This document shows, piece by piece, positions 7,426 through 15,824 of a stretch of 22,534 bases of DNA. The DNA is taken from the NCBI GenBank assembly GCA_964542915.1, contig CAZIVP010000032.1:1-22534 (forward strand). Reading direction: 5' to 3'. Each line of letters begins with the position of its first letter. Position 1 is the stretch's first letter. Made by a program: the position numbers and the translations under genes. The notes beneath the pieces are model-generated. The model ran no database searches. It saw nothing but the letters and a program-made list of their open reading frames with translations, and was not told the DNA's origin. The DNA is from CAZIVP01 sp964542915. Its GTDB lineage: Bacteria; Calditrichota; Calditrichia; Calditrichales; Calditrichaceae.

Positions 7426-8613
7426 CTACTTCGAATGTTCACTATTTTTGTTTCGCGAGAGATACAAGACGGACAAGCCGAGCAGCGCCGACAGCGCCGA
7501 GCCCACGATGATGCCGAAACGTACCGGCGTATTTAAATCCACGCCCGTATGTTCAAAGGCCAGCGACCCGATAAAGAGACTCATAGTAAAGCCGATGCCG
7601 CATAGAATGCTCACCCCGTATATTTGCCCCCAATTGGCGTTTTGCGGACGCTCGGCAAGACCAAGGCGCGTCGTTAACCATACGGGCAGAAAGATGCCGA
7701 CCTGTTTACCCACTAATAAGCCCAACACGATGCCCAGCGTAATCGGATTCAGCAAAAAATCCAGGCTGAGTCCCGCAAAGGAGATGCCGGCGTTTGCGAA
7801 TGCAAATATCGGCAAAATAGCGAAGGCCACATAAGGATGAAGAAGATGTTCCAGATGTTTTAGGGGCGAATCGCCTTCTTCGGTTTTAGCGCCGAACGGA
7901 ATGAAAAAGGCTAAAACGACGCCGGCCAGTGTGGCGTGGACGCCGGATTTGAGCACCGCCAGCCATAAAAGGATGCCCAGAACGATGTATGGCGCTATGC
8001 GGATAACACCGCGGCGGTTCAACAAGAACAGAAAAAACATGATAATAAGAGCCGCCACAAGCGAGATAAGCGATAAATCCTGGGAGTAAAAGACGGCGAT
8101 GATGACGATCGCGCCCAGATCGTCGATGATGGCCAGCGAGAGCAAAAAGATTTTGAGGCTCGAAGGCAAACGGGAGCCGAAGGCCGAAAACGCGCCGATG
8201 GCAAATGCGATGTCGGTCGCGGCGGGAATAGCCCAGCCCTGCAAAGCGACCGAATTATCCGCGTTCAAAAGGACGTACAGGAGCGCCGGTACGGCCATGC
8301 CGCCCACGGCGCCGACAATGGGTAGGACAATGCGGGAAGGTTGCGACAATTCACCGTCCAGTAATTCACGTTTCAGCTCCAGGCCAACTAAAAAGAAAAA
8401 GATGGCCATTAAACCGTCGTTAATCCACAACAACAACGGTTTGTCCAGCTCAAAAGCACCGAGACCGATTCGAAAGGGTACCTCTAACAGGTAATTGTAG
8501 TAATGGGCTAATACCGAATTATTGATGATTAAGGCGAGAATGGTGGCCAGAAGCAGTAAAATACTGCCCGCCGCTTCCAGTCTCAGGAATTTATTTAAGG
8601 TCCGGCTAATCAT
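7426..8613 (-). CDS. nhaA: Na+/H+ antiporter NhaA
   Basis: This 395-aa inner-membrane protein has about 12 hydrophobic segments, the normal size for NhaA. It exchanges cytoplasmic Na+ (or Li+) for external H+ and so controls pH and sodium. Family signatures are all present. GLMAIFFFLVGLELKREL lies at 67-84. PAATDIAFAIGAF contains Asp134, and LAIIDDLGAIV contains the paired Asp164/Asp165. These correspond to the transport aspartates D133, D163 and D164 of E. coli. The C-terminal half has LLVGKQVGIF with the lysine expected for the electrogenic class, and CGIGFTMSLFIGSLAF. The ATG follows GGAGAGG at about 9 nt. The gene is divergent from the SLC13-type transporter, suggesting an ion-transport locus. 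Confidence 0.97.
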   Translation of the reverse strand: MISRTLNKFLRLEAAGSILLLLATILALIINNSVLAHYYNYLLEVPFRIGLGAFELDKPLLLWINDGLMAIFFFLVGLELKRELLDGELSQPSRIVLPIVGAVGGMAVPALLYVLLNADNSVALQGWAIPAATDIAFAIGAFSAFGSRLPSSLKIFLLSLAIIDDLGAIVIIAVFYSQDLSLISLVAALIIMFFLFLLNRRGVIRIAPYIVLGILLWLAVLKSGVHATLAGVVLAFFIPFGAKTEEGDSPLKHLEHLLHPYVAFAILPIFAFANAGISFAGLSLDFLLNPITLGIVLGLLVGKQVGIFLPVWLTTRLGLAERPQNANWGQIYGVSILCGIGFTMSLFIGSLAFEHTGVDLNTPVRFGIIVGSALSALLGLSVLYLSRNKNSEHSK

Positions 8614-8932
8614 GGTCGTTTCCTCTCCCTGTTTATGCCTTTACTGTTGTAAGCTTAAAAGAAAAAAGGCAATACGCAAAATAAATCGTTTTTATTTCGT
8701 TCAAATTGGCTTTTGGATTTGGAATTTAAAGGAGCATACCGGCATCGGATGAAAGCTATCGAAACGGTGTAGCGCGCATTTTTTCGGAAACGGAACGACC
8801 GCCATCGACGCCATGCTTTTGATTTCAATCAAATATTTTTTCAATTATAATTTTTAAATATATTACGATTATGAGATTTAAGGAGAATCTGAAAAGACGG
8901 AATGAGATTCATAAACCCAAGACGGCGTGTTA
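8614..8932. other. divergent regulatory region between nhaA and the SLC13-type transporter
   Basis: This region of about 313 nt has no gene apart from short overlapping leader-like frames. The right third is very AT-rich and holds an FNR-type palindrome and several possible -10 boxes. An AAGGAG at about 8880-8885 lies too far from the transporter start to serve it. Confidence 0.5.
8818..8833. promoter_or_regulatory. FNR/CRP-family operator-like palindrome
   Basis: This is a perfect 16-nt palindrome, TTTGATTTCAATCAAA. Its core TTGAT-N4-ATCAA (8819-8832) is exactly the FNR consensus half-site arrangement. Its centre lies about 107 nt before the transporter start. A -10-like TAAATA at 8855-8860 would put the site at -41.5, the class II activator position. 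A perfect TATAAT at 8846-8851 would put it near -32.5, where it would act as a repressor site. No FNR-family gene is in the window. Confidence 0.5.
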
Positions 8933-10708
8933 ATGGATTTTGCTTTTTGGTACACGGTTGTTCTCATTATTCTGATGGTGATTGTTCTTTTTAAGGAATG
9001 GTTGGAAACGGAACTCACCTTTTTTGCAGTGGTCCTCCTTTTATTGGTCGGCAGAATCATTACGCTGGATCAGGCCTTTGTGGGATTTTCCAATGAAGGG
9101 ATGCTGACTATCGCTCTTCTGTTCATTGTTGCGGGCGCTTTGCATAACACGGGCGCCGTGGAACAAATCGAACGCTGGATTCTCGGCAACGATCATAACG
9201 GCATGTCCCGCAAATTAACGCGTATTCTGTTTCCCGTCTCGGGCATTTCGGCTTTCATTAACAATACACCCGTCGTGGCTATTTTAATCCCCGCCCTGCG
9301 AAAATGGACCGAACGGCTCGATCTGTCGGTTTCAAAATTTTTGATACCGGTCTCCTTCGCCGCTATTCTCGGCGGCATGTGTACTTTGATCGGAACCAGT
9401 ACGACGCTGATCATATACGGTTTAATGATCGACGCGGGTATGGAAGGTCTGGGTTTTTTTGAAATGACCAAAGTCGGCGTGCCGGTGGCCATTGTGGGAT
9501 TGCTTTATCTCATATTTATCGGGTGGCGGATCATTCCGGAACGTAAAAAGGCTTTTCTCAATCTGGAAGAAAATACCCGGGAATTTGTGCTCGAATTAAA
9601 GGTTACCGAAGCTTACCAGAATATCGGAAAGACGATAGAGGACGCCGGACTTCGACATCTGAAGGGATTGTTTTTGTTTCAAATCGAACGCAACGGCAAA
9701 ATCATTGCCCCGGCGCGTCCCGATGAAATCATTCGCTTGAACGATCGTCTCTTTTTTACGGGCCTGCCCAAAACCATACTTGAAATTCAAAAAACAGCGG
9801 GCCTACAATTATTAAAAGATTCCAAATTCGATTTAAAGCAGTATGACTCTTCCACCATAAAACCGTTCGAAGCTGTTGTTTCGCCAAGTTCACCATTAAT
9901 TGGTAAAAACGTTCGTGAAAGCAACTTCCGTCAGAAATATGATGCGGTTATCATTGCGATCCACCGCAACGGTTCGCGGATCGATAAAAAAGTGGGCGAC
10001 ATCGTGTTACACGCCGGCGATACGCTCTTGCTATTGGCGGACACCAATTTTTTCGATAAATGGTACCATTCCAAAGATTTTTATCTGGTTTCGCAATCGG
10101 ACCTGGTGCCTTCAAAACCCCGCTGGCAAGCTGTGTTTTCGATGGCCGTTCTTGCCATGATGATCGGTCTGGCCGCTTTGAATATATTACCCATCCTGAC
10201 AGCGGCGGCAATTGCGGCCGGATTGCTACTACTCACCCGCACCATTTCCACCGTGGAAGCCCGACAGAGTTTGGATTTTCGCGTACTGGCCGTTATTGCC
10301 ATGGCGTTTGGTCTGGCGGAGGGATTGCGTGAATCCGGCGTGGCCGAATTTGTGGCGCATGCCATTGTGCAATTCAGCGATGTGTTCGGTCCCATCGGGG
10401 TACTGGCCGGTATTTTCATTGTTACCAGCCTCAATAATATTATTATCTCCAATAACGCTACCGGCGCCATCCTCTTTCCCATTGTCATCGCCGCTGCCGG
10501 CGAAATGCAACTGGATCCCAGACCCTTCATCATGGGATTGGTGATCGCGGCTTCGGCAAGTTTCGCCTCGCCCATCAGTTACCAAACCAATCTGATGGTT
10601 TACGGACCAGGCGGTTATCGCTTTAAGGATTTCGTAAAAGTGGGCTTACCGTTGCAAATCCTCGTTGGAATCGTTGCTTTGATACTCATTTACGTTTTTT
10701 ATTTTTAA
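8933..10708 (+). CDS. SLC13-type anion/Na+ permease with two RCK_C (TrkA-C) domains
   Basis: This protein of about 591 aa belongs to the DASS/CitM-like superfamily of Na+-coupled anion transporters (sulfate, arsenite or carboxylate-type substrates; the real one is unknown). The first transmembrane half (about 1-205) has the hairpin motif SAFINNTPVVA at 108-118 and GTSTTLI at 156-162. Two soluble RCK_C domains at about 218-296 and 308-385 typically bind small regulatory ligands. The second half (about 398-593) has the matching SNNATGAILFP at 508-518 and SPISYQTNLMVYG at 548-560. These are the inverted-repeat ion/substrate sites. I place the start at ATG 8933, 7 nt after GACGG; a GTG at 8927 in the same frame is possible but too close to that signal. 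An FNR-like palindrome precedes it. It is followed after 3 nt by the DUF429 gene. Positions are numbered from the GTG; subtract 2 for the ATG. Confidence 0.88.
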   Translation: MDFAFWYTVVLIILMVIVLFKEWLETELTFFAVVLLLLVGRIITLDQAFVGFSNEGMLTIALLFIVAGALHNTGAVEQIERWILGNDHNGMSRKLTRILFPVSGISAFINNTPVVAILIPALRKWTERLDLSVSKFLIPVSFAAILGGMCTLIGTSTTLIIYGLMIDAGMEGLGFFEMTKVGVPVAIVGLLYLIFIGWRIIPERKKAFLNLEENTREFVLELKVTEAYQNIGKTIEDAGLRHLKGLFLFQIERNGKIIAPARPDEIIRLNDRLFFTGLPKTILEIQKTAGLQLLKDSKFDLKQYDSSTIKPFEAVVSPSSPLIGKNVRESNFRQKYDAVIIAIHRNGSRIDKKVGDIVLHAGDTLLLLADTNFFDKWYHSKDFYLVSQSDLVPSKPRWQAVFSMAVLAMMIGLAALNILPILTAAAIAAGLLLLTRTISTVEARQSLDFRVLAVIAMAFGLAEGLRESGVAEFVAHAIVQFSDVFGPIGVLAGIFIVTSLNNIIISNNATGAILFPIVIAAAGEMQLDPRPFIMGLVIAASASFASPISYQTNLMVYGPGGYRFKDFVKVGLPLQILVGIVALILIYVFYF

Positions 10709-10711
10709 ACC

Positions 10712-11431
10712 ATGGAATACCTTGGTATTGACGGTTGTAGCGGCGGCTGGGTTATTGTAGCAGCCGATTCTGCGGGAAACTGTGACGGAGCGTTTGTGTC
10801 CGATATCGAACAAACGCCCGACCGCTTTAAAGATGCCCGCCTTGCCCTCATTGATATTCCCATCGGACTGCCCGACCGCCGCTTGCGTGCATGCGATATG
10901 CAGGCGAAAAAGATGTTGGGACGCAAACACGCCAGCGTCTTTATGACGCCTTGCCGGGAGGCTGTATATGCACGCTCTTACGAAGAAGCCTGTCAAATAT
11001 GCCAGTATTATACCGGCAAAAAGATCAGCCGCCAGGTATGGAATATTTTACCTAAAATCAGGGAAGTGGACCGGTTTTTAAGAAATCATCCCGCATTTAA
11101 CAATTATTATGTGGAGAGCCATCCCGAACTCTGTTTTCTGGCCTTCAATGGCCGGAGACCTTTGGAATTTAATAAAAGACGGGAAGAGGGCTGCCGGGAA
11201 CGGCTAACGATATTAAGGAGAACGTTTTCCACCGTGGACGCCGTCTTTAAAAAATTGTCGGTTTCATTTGCTGATGCGCCCGCAGGGCGGGATGATGTGC
11301 TGGATGCCTTGGTGTTGGCCGTAACGGCGTCGCGTTTTTCGCTTAAGCGCTTACCCGATCAGCCGGTGTTCGATCGTTATGGCTTGCCCGTACACATCCA
11401 TTATCCTATTATCGGATCTTTCAGCAAATGA
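10712..11431 (+). CDS. DUF429 predicted RNase H-like nuclease
   Basis: This 239-aa protein has the DUF429 motifs throughout. YLGIDGCSGGWV at 3-14 contains Asp7, LIDIPIGLPD at 46-55 contains Asp48, and VFMTPCREAVY lies at 76-86. ESHPELCF at 135-142 contains Glu135, and GRDDVLDALVLA at 192-203 contains Asp194, 195 and 198. These acidic positions fit an RNase H-like metal-dependent fold, and the family is annotated as predicted nuclease; no enzyme activity is established for it as far as I know. The ATG lies only 3 nt past the transporter stop and has no Shine-Dalgarno, so it is probably translationally coupled to the transporter. The pairing with a permease does not explain its role. Confidence 0.88.
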   Translation: MEYLGIDGCSGGWVIVAADSAGNCDGAFVSDIEQTPDRFKDARLALIDIPIGLPDRRLRACDMQAKKMLGRKHASVFMTPCREAVYARSYEEACQICQYYTGKKISRQVWNILPKIREVDRFLRNHPAFNNYYVESHPELCFLAFNGRRPLEFNKRREEGCRERLTILRRTFSTVDAVFKKLSVSFADAPAGRDDVLDALVLAVTASRFSLKRLPDQPVFDRYGLPVHIHYPIIGSFSK

Positions 11432-11714
11432 ATTTAACTTAAATGTATTCACTCGCGCTAAAACAATACTTATTTTCAATATGGTTCAAAATAAATTTAA
11501 AAACGTATGTTGGTTTTTAATAACTTATATACACCCACACTTGTCCAGAATATAATGCAGATTGATACCTGAAGCCGCTAAGACCCACCCCCAATCCCTT
11601 CCTGCGCTACCATCAATTTTTTACCGCGCCTAAACAGGAAGTATGAAGCATGTTTTGACATAATAACCTGCACTTGCGGAATTTATATGTCGGGGTTTCG
11701 TATAGTGATAAGAA

Positions 11715-12884
11715 TTATTTCTTTTTTCCACACAGCCGCTCCGCGATCCGGGCGAAAAGCGAAACGCCTCTTGGAATAAGCGTATCCGGAAAATCATAGT
11801 CCTCGCTGTGCAATGGAGTATAGGTTTCGCCCGCACCCAGGGCGAAGATGGCGCCGCGGTATTTTTGACTAAACCAACCGAAATCTTCCGAAGGGCGCAG
11901 GGGTTCTTTCAGTTCGTGTATCGGTATGTTCAAATCTGTAGCCGCTGCCCGGATGATCGCACAGGCTTCTTTTTCATTATGCGCGGCGGCGAAGACGTCG
12001 CTCCATTGTTTGCTCCAGTCAAGGCCAAACCTCTCCGTGGCCCCGCTGATTATATGAAGGACCTGCCCGGCCAGAATATCCATGACGGCGTCGTCCGCAC
12101 TGCGTAATGTGATGCCCAGGCGCGCGGTGCCAGGAGAAGTTCCGAAGACTTCCCGTCCCATCTTTATGTTTACAATATTGGTTGAAATAAATTTTCCGGA
12201 AAAGGTTGACGCCCGCGGCAATTTCGATATGGATGCAATGATGTCCGCCAGAGCGGGCGCTGGATTAATACCGGTTTCCGGGAGTGCGGCGTGCGCTGTT
12301 TTGCCTTCGAGATTGATGGTTAACCCGCCTGAAGCACAAAACATGGGACCGGATTTAATTGCGAGTATGCCTGCAGTGATTCCCGGCCAGTTGTGGAGGG
12401 CAAATACATAATCCGGTTGCAAACTCTTAAACCGTTCGTCGTCTAAAACGGCGCGGGCGCCGGCGCCGTTTTCTTCTGCCGGTTGGAAGAGCAGGATAAC
12501 ACGTCCGTGTTTTGGTGGATGATAGAATAGCCACTGGCCTAATCCAACAAGAATAGCCATGTGGCCGTCGTGGCCGCATTTATGGCCGTAACCTTCATGC
12601 TGTGAGCGATAAGGGATCGGATTGTTGTCATGGATGGGTAGTCCGTCCAGTTCAGCACGGAATAGTACAGCGGGACCGACCCGGCCGCTGTCGAAAAGGG
12701 CGACGATGCCGTGGCCGCCTATGGCAGTGATGAGTTTTTGTGGTTTGAGTGCTTCCAGATGCTGACGGATTAACCGGGCGGTTTGCCGCTCCCCGCCGGA
12801 CGGTTCGGGAATGCGATGCAAGCGATGACGCAATTCAGTCAGTTGTGCGACCATGTACTCGGGTAGCTGCATTTTTTTTATCAT
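11715..12884 (-). CDS. M20 family metallo-amidohydrolase (HipO/IAA-amino acid hydrolase type)
   Basis: This protein of about 389 aa belongs to peptidase family M20D, zinc/manganese enzymes that cleave N-acyl-amino acids or related amides. From ATG 12884, the motif RAELDGLP lies at about 76-83. GHKCGHDGHMA at about 101-111 has metal ligands Cys103 and His105. PAEENGAGA at about 135-143 has the Glu137/Glu138 pair. The dimerisation domain (SGGLTINLEGKTAHAALPETGINP) and the C-terminal His in LHSEDYDF are also present. The open frame extends to 12968 only through a TTG, and that extra sequence is not family-like. ATG 12884 and ATG 12872 are both possible, and neither has a good Shine-Dalgarno. It lies about 150 nt downstream of the acyl-CoA dehydrogenase on the same strand, with no strong terminator between them. 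The substrate is unknown. Confidence 0.9.
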   Translation of the reverse strand: MIKKMQLPEYMVAQLTELRHRLHRIPEPSGGERQTARLIRQHLEALKPQKLITAIGGHGIVALFDSGRVGPAVLFRAELDGLPIHDNNPIPYRSQHEGYGHKCGHDGHMAILVGLGQWLFYHPPKHGRVILLFQPAEENGAGARAVLDDERFKSLQPDYVFALHNWPGITAGILAIKSGPMFCASGGLTINLEGKTAHAALPETGINPAPALADIIASISKLPRASTFSGKFISTNIVNIKMGREVFGTSPGTARLGITLRSADDAVMDILAGQVLHIISGATERFGLDWSKQWSDVFAAAHNEKEACAIIRAAATDLNIPIHELKEPLRPSEDFGWFSQKYRGAIFALGAGETYTPLHSEDYDFPDTLIPRGVSLFARIAERLCGKKK

Positions 12885-13038
12885 ACCTATAATGAAAGAG
12901 ATTGTCCCGCCCGGAAGTCGGATCGTTCCAAATGGCAACCACTCGACGCAATGGAACAAACACCGCAACTTTTATATGCTATCATCAATAACCGACAGGA
13001 TTGTGATACTCGAATTTCCAGGTTCCCGATAGCCGGGC

Positions 13039-14760
13039 TCAAACAAGAATTTCTTCCGCGTGCAGCAGATCGGAAAACTGCTCGGTTTTAATGGTCTCGG
13101 CGTTTTTGCGTGCTTTCGACAAGGCGCTCAAAATGTAACGGTTGGCGATAAATATCTTTCGTTTGTCCTGTTCGGCTTCATCGAGGAGAAGATAGCCGGT
13201 GTAAAGGTAGCTGTACATTTCCACCAGTTCTTTGGCGGCCACATCCTGAAAATCTTCATCGTGTTTGTCGATGACGAATGTACGACTGTCCAGAAATATC
13301 TGGCGAATCTCTTTCAGATATTTGGCCAGTTGATTGATATTGCCTTTATAGGATTTCTTTTCTTTCTCCGCGAAATGGTCGCTCAGCAGATCGTTCATCA
13401 CGCCTCCGATGGCCGCTACCACCTGTAACTGCGAAGTTCCTTCGTAAATATTGGTGATGCGGGCGTCGCGGGCCAGACGTTCCACACGGAATTCTTTCAT
13501 ATAACCGGTGCCGCCGTGAATCTGTAAGGAATCGTAGGCAATCTGATTGGCGGTCTCGGTCAGTACGTATTTGGTAAGCGGCGTGAGCAGGGCTGTGATT
13601 TTGCCGGCTTCTTTTTGGCGTTTCTTTTCCTCATCGGCGGGCTTATCGGCGGCTTTTAACTGCTCGATGCGCGTTTCAAGTTTGTCGCGTAGATCCACCC
13701 AACGGGCGGTGGCGTAGAGGAGGGATCGGTTGCTTTCCAGGTTCACCCGCATATCGATCAACATATTGGTTACCACCGGAATATTGAGGATGGGTTTGCC
13801 GAATTGTTCGCGGGAGCGGGCATAACTGAGGGCTTCTTCGTAAGCCGCCTGGGCGATGCCCAGCGCCTGCGCCGAAACGCCTAAACGCGCGCCGTTCATT
13901 AAATCCATCACGTATTTGATGAGGCCGAATTTGCGTTTTCCGATCAGTTGGGCCGGAGTGTCGTTGAACTGCAATTCACAGGTGGGCGAACCGTGGATGC
14001 CCAGTTTGTTTTCCAGCCGCCGGACTTTCACGGATTCGTCGCCGTAACAGGCAAAGAGGCTCAGGCCGCGACCATCGCGCGTACCCGGTTCGGAGCGCGC
14101 CAGCACCAACAGAATATTGCCGCCGCCGTTAGTTATAAAACGTTTAACGCCCCGTAAACGCCACTGCCCGTCGTTGTTCTGATAGGCCTGGAGTTTTACT
14201 TTTTGCAGATCGGAGCCGGCGTCGGGTTCGGTTAATGCCATGGCGCCGGTGGCTTTTCCTTCGGCGAAGAGCGGCAGGTATTCGTTCTTCTGATCATCAT
14301 CGCCGAACTTATGGATCGTTTCGGCGATGTCCTGTAATCCGAATATGTTCATCAACGAAGCATCGGCGCGCGAAATCATCTCGATTGCCATGGTGTAAAC
14401 GGTTGTCGGGAAATTCAAACCGCCGTATTGACGCGGCAGGGTAAATCCCATCAATTCGGCCTTGGAAAGTTGATCGAGCGCTTCCTGCGTTCCTTCCGCA
14501 TAAACCACTTTGTTATCTTCCAGACGGGCGCCCTCTTCATCCACCATCGGCGCCGCGGGGGCTACGATATTGGCGGCAATATCGCCGACAATTTCCAGAA
14601 CCTTTCGAAAGTTATCGACGGCGTCCTGATAATCTTTCGGCGCATAGTTATATTGTTCGGATTCCTTGAAATCCTTTTCCATGATGCGGACGATCTCTTC
14701 CAAATCCAGATGTTCAAACTGGAAGATTAAATCTTTATTGTCACTAAAGTAGTTAGCCAT
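13039..14760 (-). CDS. acyl-CoA dehydrogenase, long form with C-terminal extension
   Basis: This 573-aa FAD enzyme oxidises acyl-CoA to trans-2-enoyl-CoA and passes electrons to electron-transfer flavoprotein. An N-terminal extension of about 50 residues comes before the usual helical domain. The middle domain has MALTEPDAGSDL at 174-185 and KRFITNGGG at 206-214. The C-terminal helical domain has IHGGTGYMKEFRVERLARDARI at 414-435 and IYEGTSQLQ at 438-446. Glu440 is in the position of the catalytic base of MCAD. About 125 extra residues follow, so the protein is longer than the usual about 380-390-aa enzymes and closer to the roughly 590-aa forms. Its ATG follows GGGGAA. It lies 35 nt behind etfA, so it almost certainly shares a transcript with its electron acceptor. 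Chain-length specificity cannot be read from sequence. Confidence 0.95.
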   Translation of the reverse strand: MANYFSDNKDLIFQFEHLDLEEIVRIMEKDFKESEQYNYAPKDYQDAVDNFRKVLEIVGDIAANIVAPAAPMVDEEGARLEDNKVVYAEGTQEALDQLSKAELMGFTLPRQYGGLNFPTTVYTMAIEMISRADASLMNIFGLQDIAETIHKFGDDDQKNEYLPLFAEGKATGAMALTEPDAGSDLQKVKLQAYQNNDGQWRLRGVKRFITNGGGNILLVLARSEPGTRDGRGLSLFACYGDESVKVRRLENKLGIHGSPTCELQFNDTPAQLIGKRKFGLIKYVMDLMNGARLGVSAQALGIAQAAYEEALSYARSREQFGKPILNIPVVTNMLIDMRVNLESNRSLLYATARWVDLRDKLETRIEQLKAADKPADEEKKRQKEAGKITALLTPLTKYVLTETANQIAYDSLQIHGGTGYMKEFRVERLARDARITNIYEGTSQLQVVAAIGGVMNDLLSDHFAEKEKKSYKGNINQLAKYLKEIRQIFLDSRTFVIDKHDEDFQDVAAKELVEMYSYLYTGYLLLDEAEQDKRKIFIANRYILSALSKARKNAETIKTEQFSDLLHAEEILV

Positions 14761-14795
14761 GATTTCCCCGAAATTTAGGATGGGTGCACTTAATT

Positions 14796-15815
14796 TTATT
14801 TGAGCTTATGTTTATAAACGTCGATTAATTGCGGTATCACCTGTATGGCATCGCCGACGATGCCGTAATGGCAGACATCAAAAATGGGCGCTTCAGGATC
14901 GTTGTTTATAGCGATGATTTTATTGGATTCTTCCATACCGGCGCGATGCTGAATTGCCCCGGATATGCCGCAGGCGATATAAAGCTTGGGCCGTACGGTT
15001 ACGCCGGTCTGGCCTACCTGCCGATTGGGTTCAATGAAACCGGCGTCAACCGCGGCGCGGCTGCCCGCCACTTCGCCGCCAAGCGTTTCGGCAAGTTCCT
15101 GGACCAGGCGAAAATTTTCCCTGGAGCCCAAACCGTATCCGCCTGCCACGATGATCGGCGCAGCCTTCAGATTAACTTTGTTTTCCTCCTGGGTGCGTTC
15201 GATGATGTTAACCATTGTATCAGTTTCATCTTCTTCAAAAGGGACCTCCGTTACTTTGCCTTTAACGGGTTTGCTCAAAGGTGCCATTTCCATGACGCCC
15301 TCACGCACCGTCGCCATTTGGATGGCGCTGTCGGGGCTGATGATAGTGGCGATGATGTTTCCCCCGAATGCCGGTCGGATTTGCAGAAGAAGTTGCTGGT
15401 AATCCTTTCGCAAATAGGTTACATCTGAAATTTGAAGATCGGTACAATCGGCGGTGAGACCGCTTCGCGTATGAGATGCTACCCGCGGCGCTAAATCGCG
15501 GCCCACAAACGTGGCGCCGAATAAAACGACACGCGGCTGGTGTGCATCCACCAAGCGACTCATGATGCGGCTGTAAGGCAGGGTGTTATAGTGTTTTAAC
15601 CGCGCATGGTCCGCAACCATGATCTCTTTGGCGCCAAATTTAAATATGTATTCCGTTCCATTTTTAAACTTATGGCCGATCATAACCGCTTTTAGCGAAC
15701 CGTTCAACTGTTCCGCCAGTTTGCGGCCCTTGGTTAACAATTCGAAGCTCACATCGGCAATTTCACCGTTTCGTTGTTCAATGAATACCCAAACATCGTT
15801 GTTTTTCCGTGCCAT
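14796..15815 (-). CDS. etfA: Electron transfer flavoprotein, alpha subunit
   Basis: This 339-aa subunit pairs with EtfB and carries electrons from acyl-CoA dehydrogenase to the quinone pool or other acceptors. The N-terminal domain is Rossmann-like. The C-terminal FAD-binding domain (about 219-335) has the family motifs AGGYGLGSRENF (224-235), GSRAAVDAGF (251-260), GQTG (268-271), SGAIQH (285-290) and INNDPEAPIFDV (303-314). The start has AGGCGG 5 nt upstream, overlapping the end of etfB, and only 9 nt separate the two genes. No bifurcation-specific signature was judged with confidence. Confidence 0.97.
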   Translation of the reverse strand: MARKNNDVWVFIEQRNGEIADVSFELLTKGRKLAEQLNGSLKAVMIGHKFKNGTEYIFKFGAKEIMVADHARLKHYNTLPYSRIMSRLVDAHQPRVVLFGATFVGRDLAPRVASHTRSGLTADCTDLQISDVTYLRKDYQQLLLQIRPAFGGNIIATIISPDSAIQMATVREGVMEMAPLSKPVKGKVTEVPFEEDETDTMVNIIERTQEENKVNLKAAPIIVAGGYGLGSRENFRLVQELAETLGGEVAGSRAAVDAGFIEPNRQVGQTGVTVRPKLYIACGISGAIQHRAGMEESNKIIAINNDPEAPIFDVCHYGIVGDAIQVIPQLIDVYKHKLK

Positions 15816-15824
15816 AATCCGCCT

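Noticed and set aside
8902..8994. 30-codon leader ORF overlapping the start of the SLC13-type gene
   Set aside because: The AAGGAG is about 16 nt from its ATG, too far, and the peptide has no leader-like features. It was not supported enough to list.
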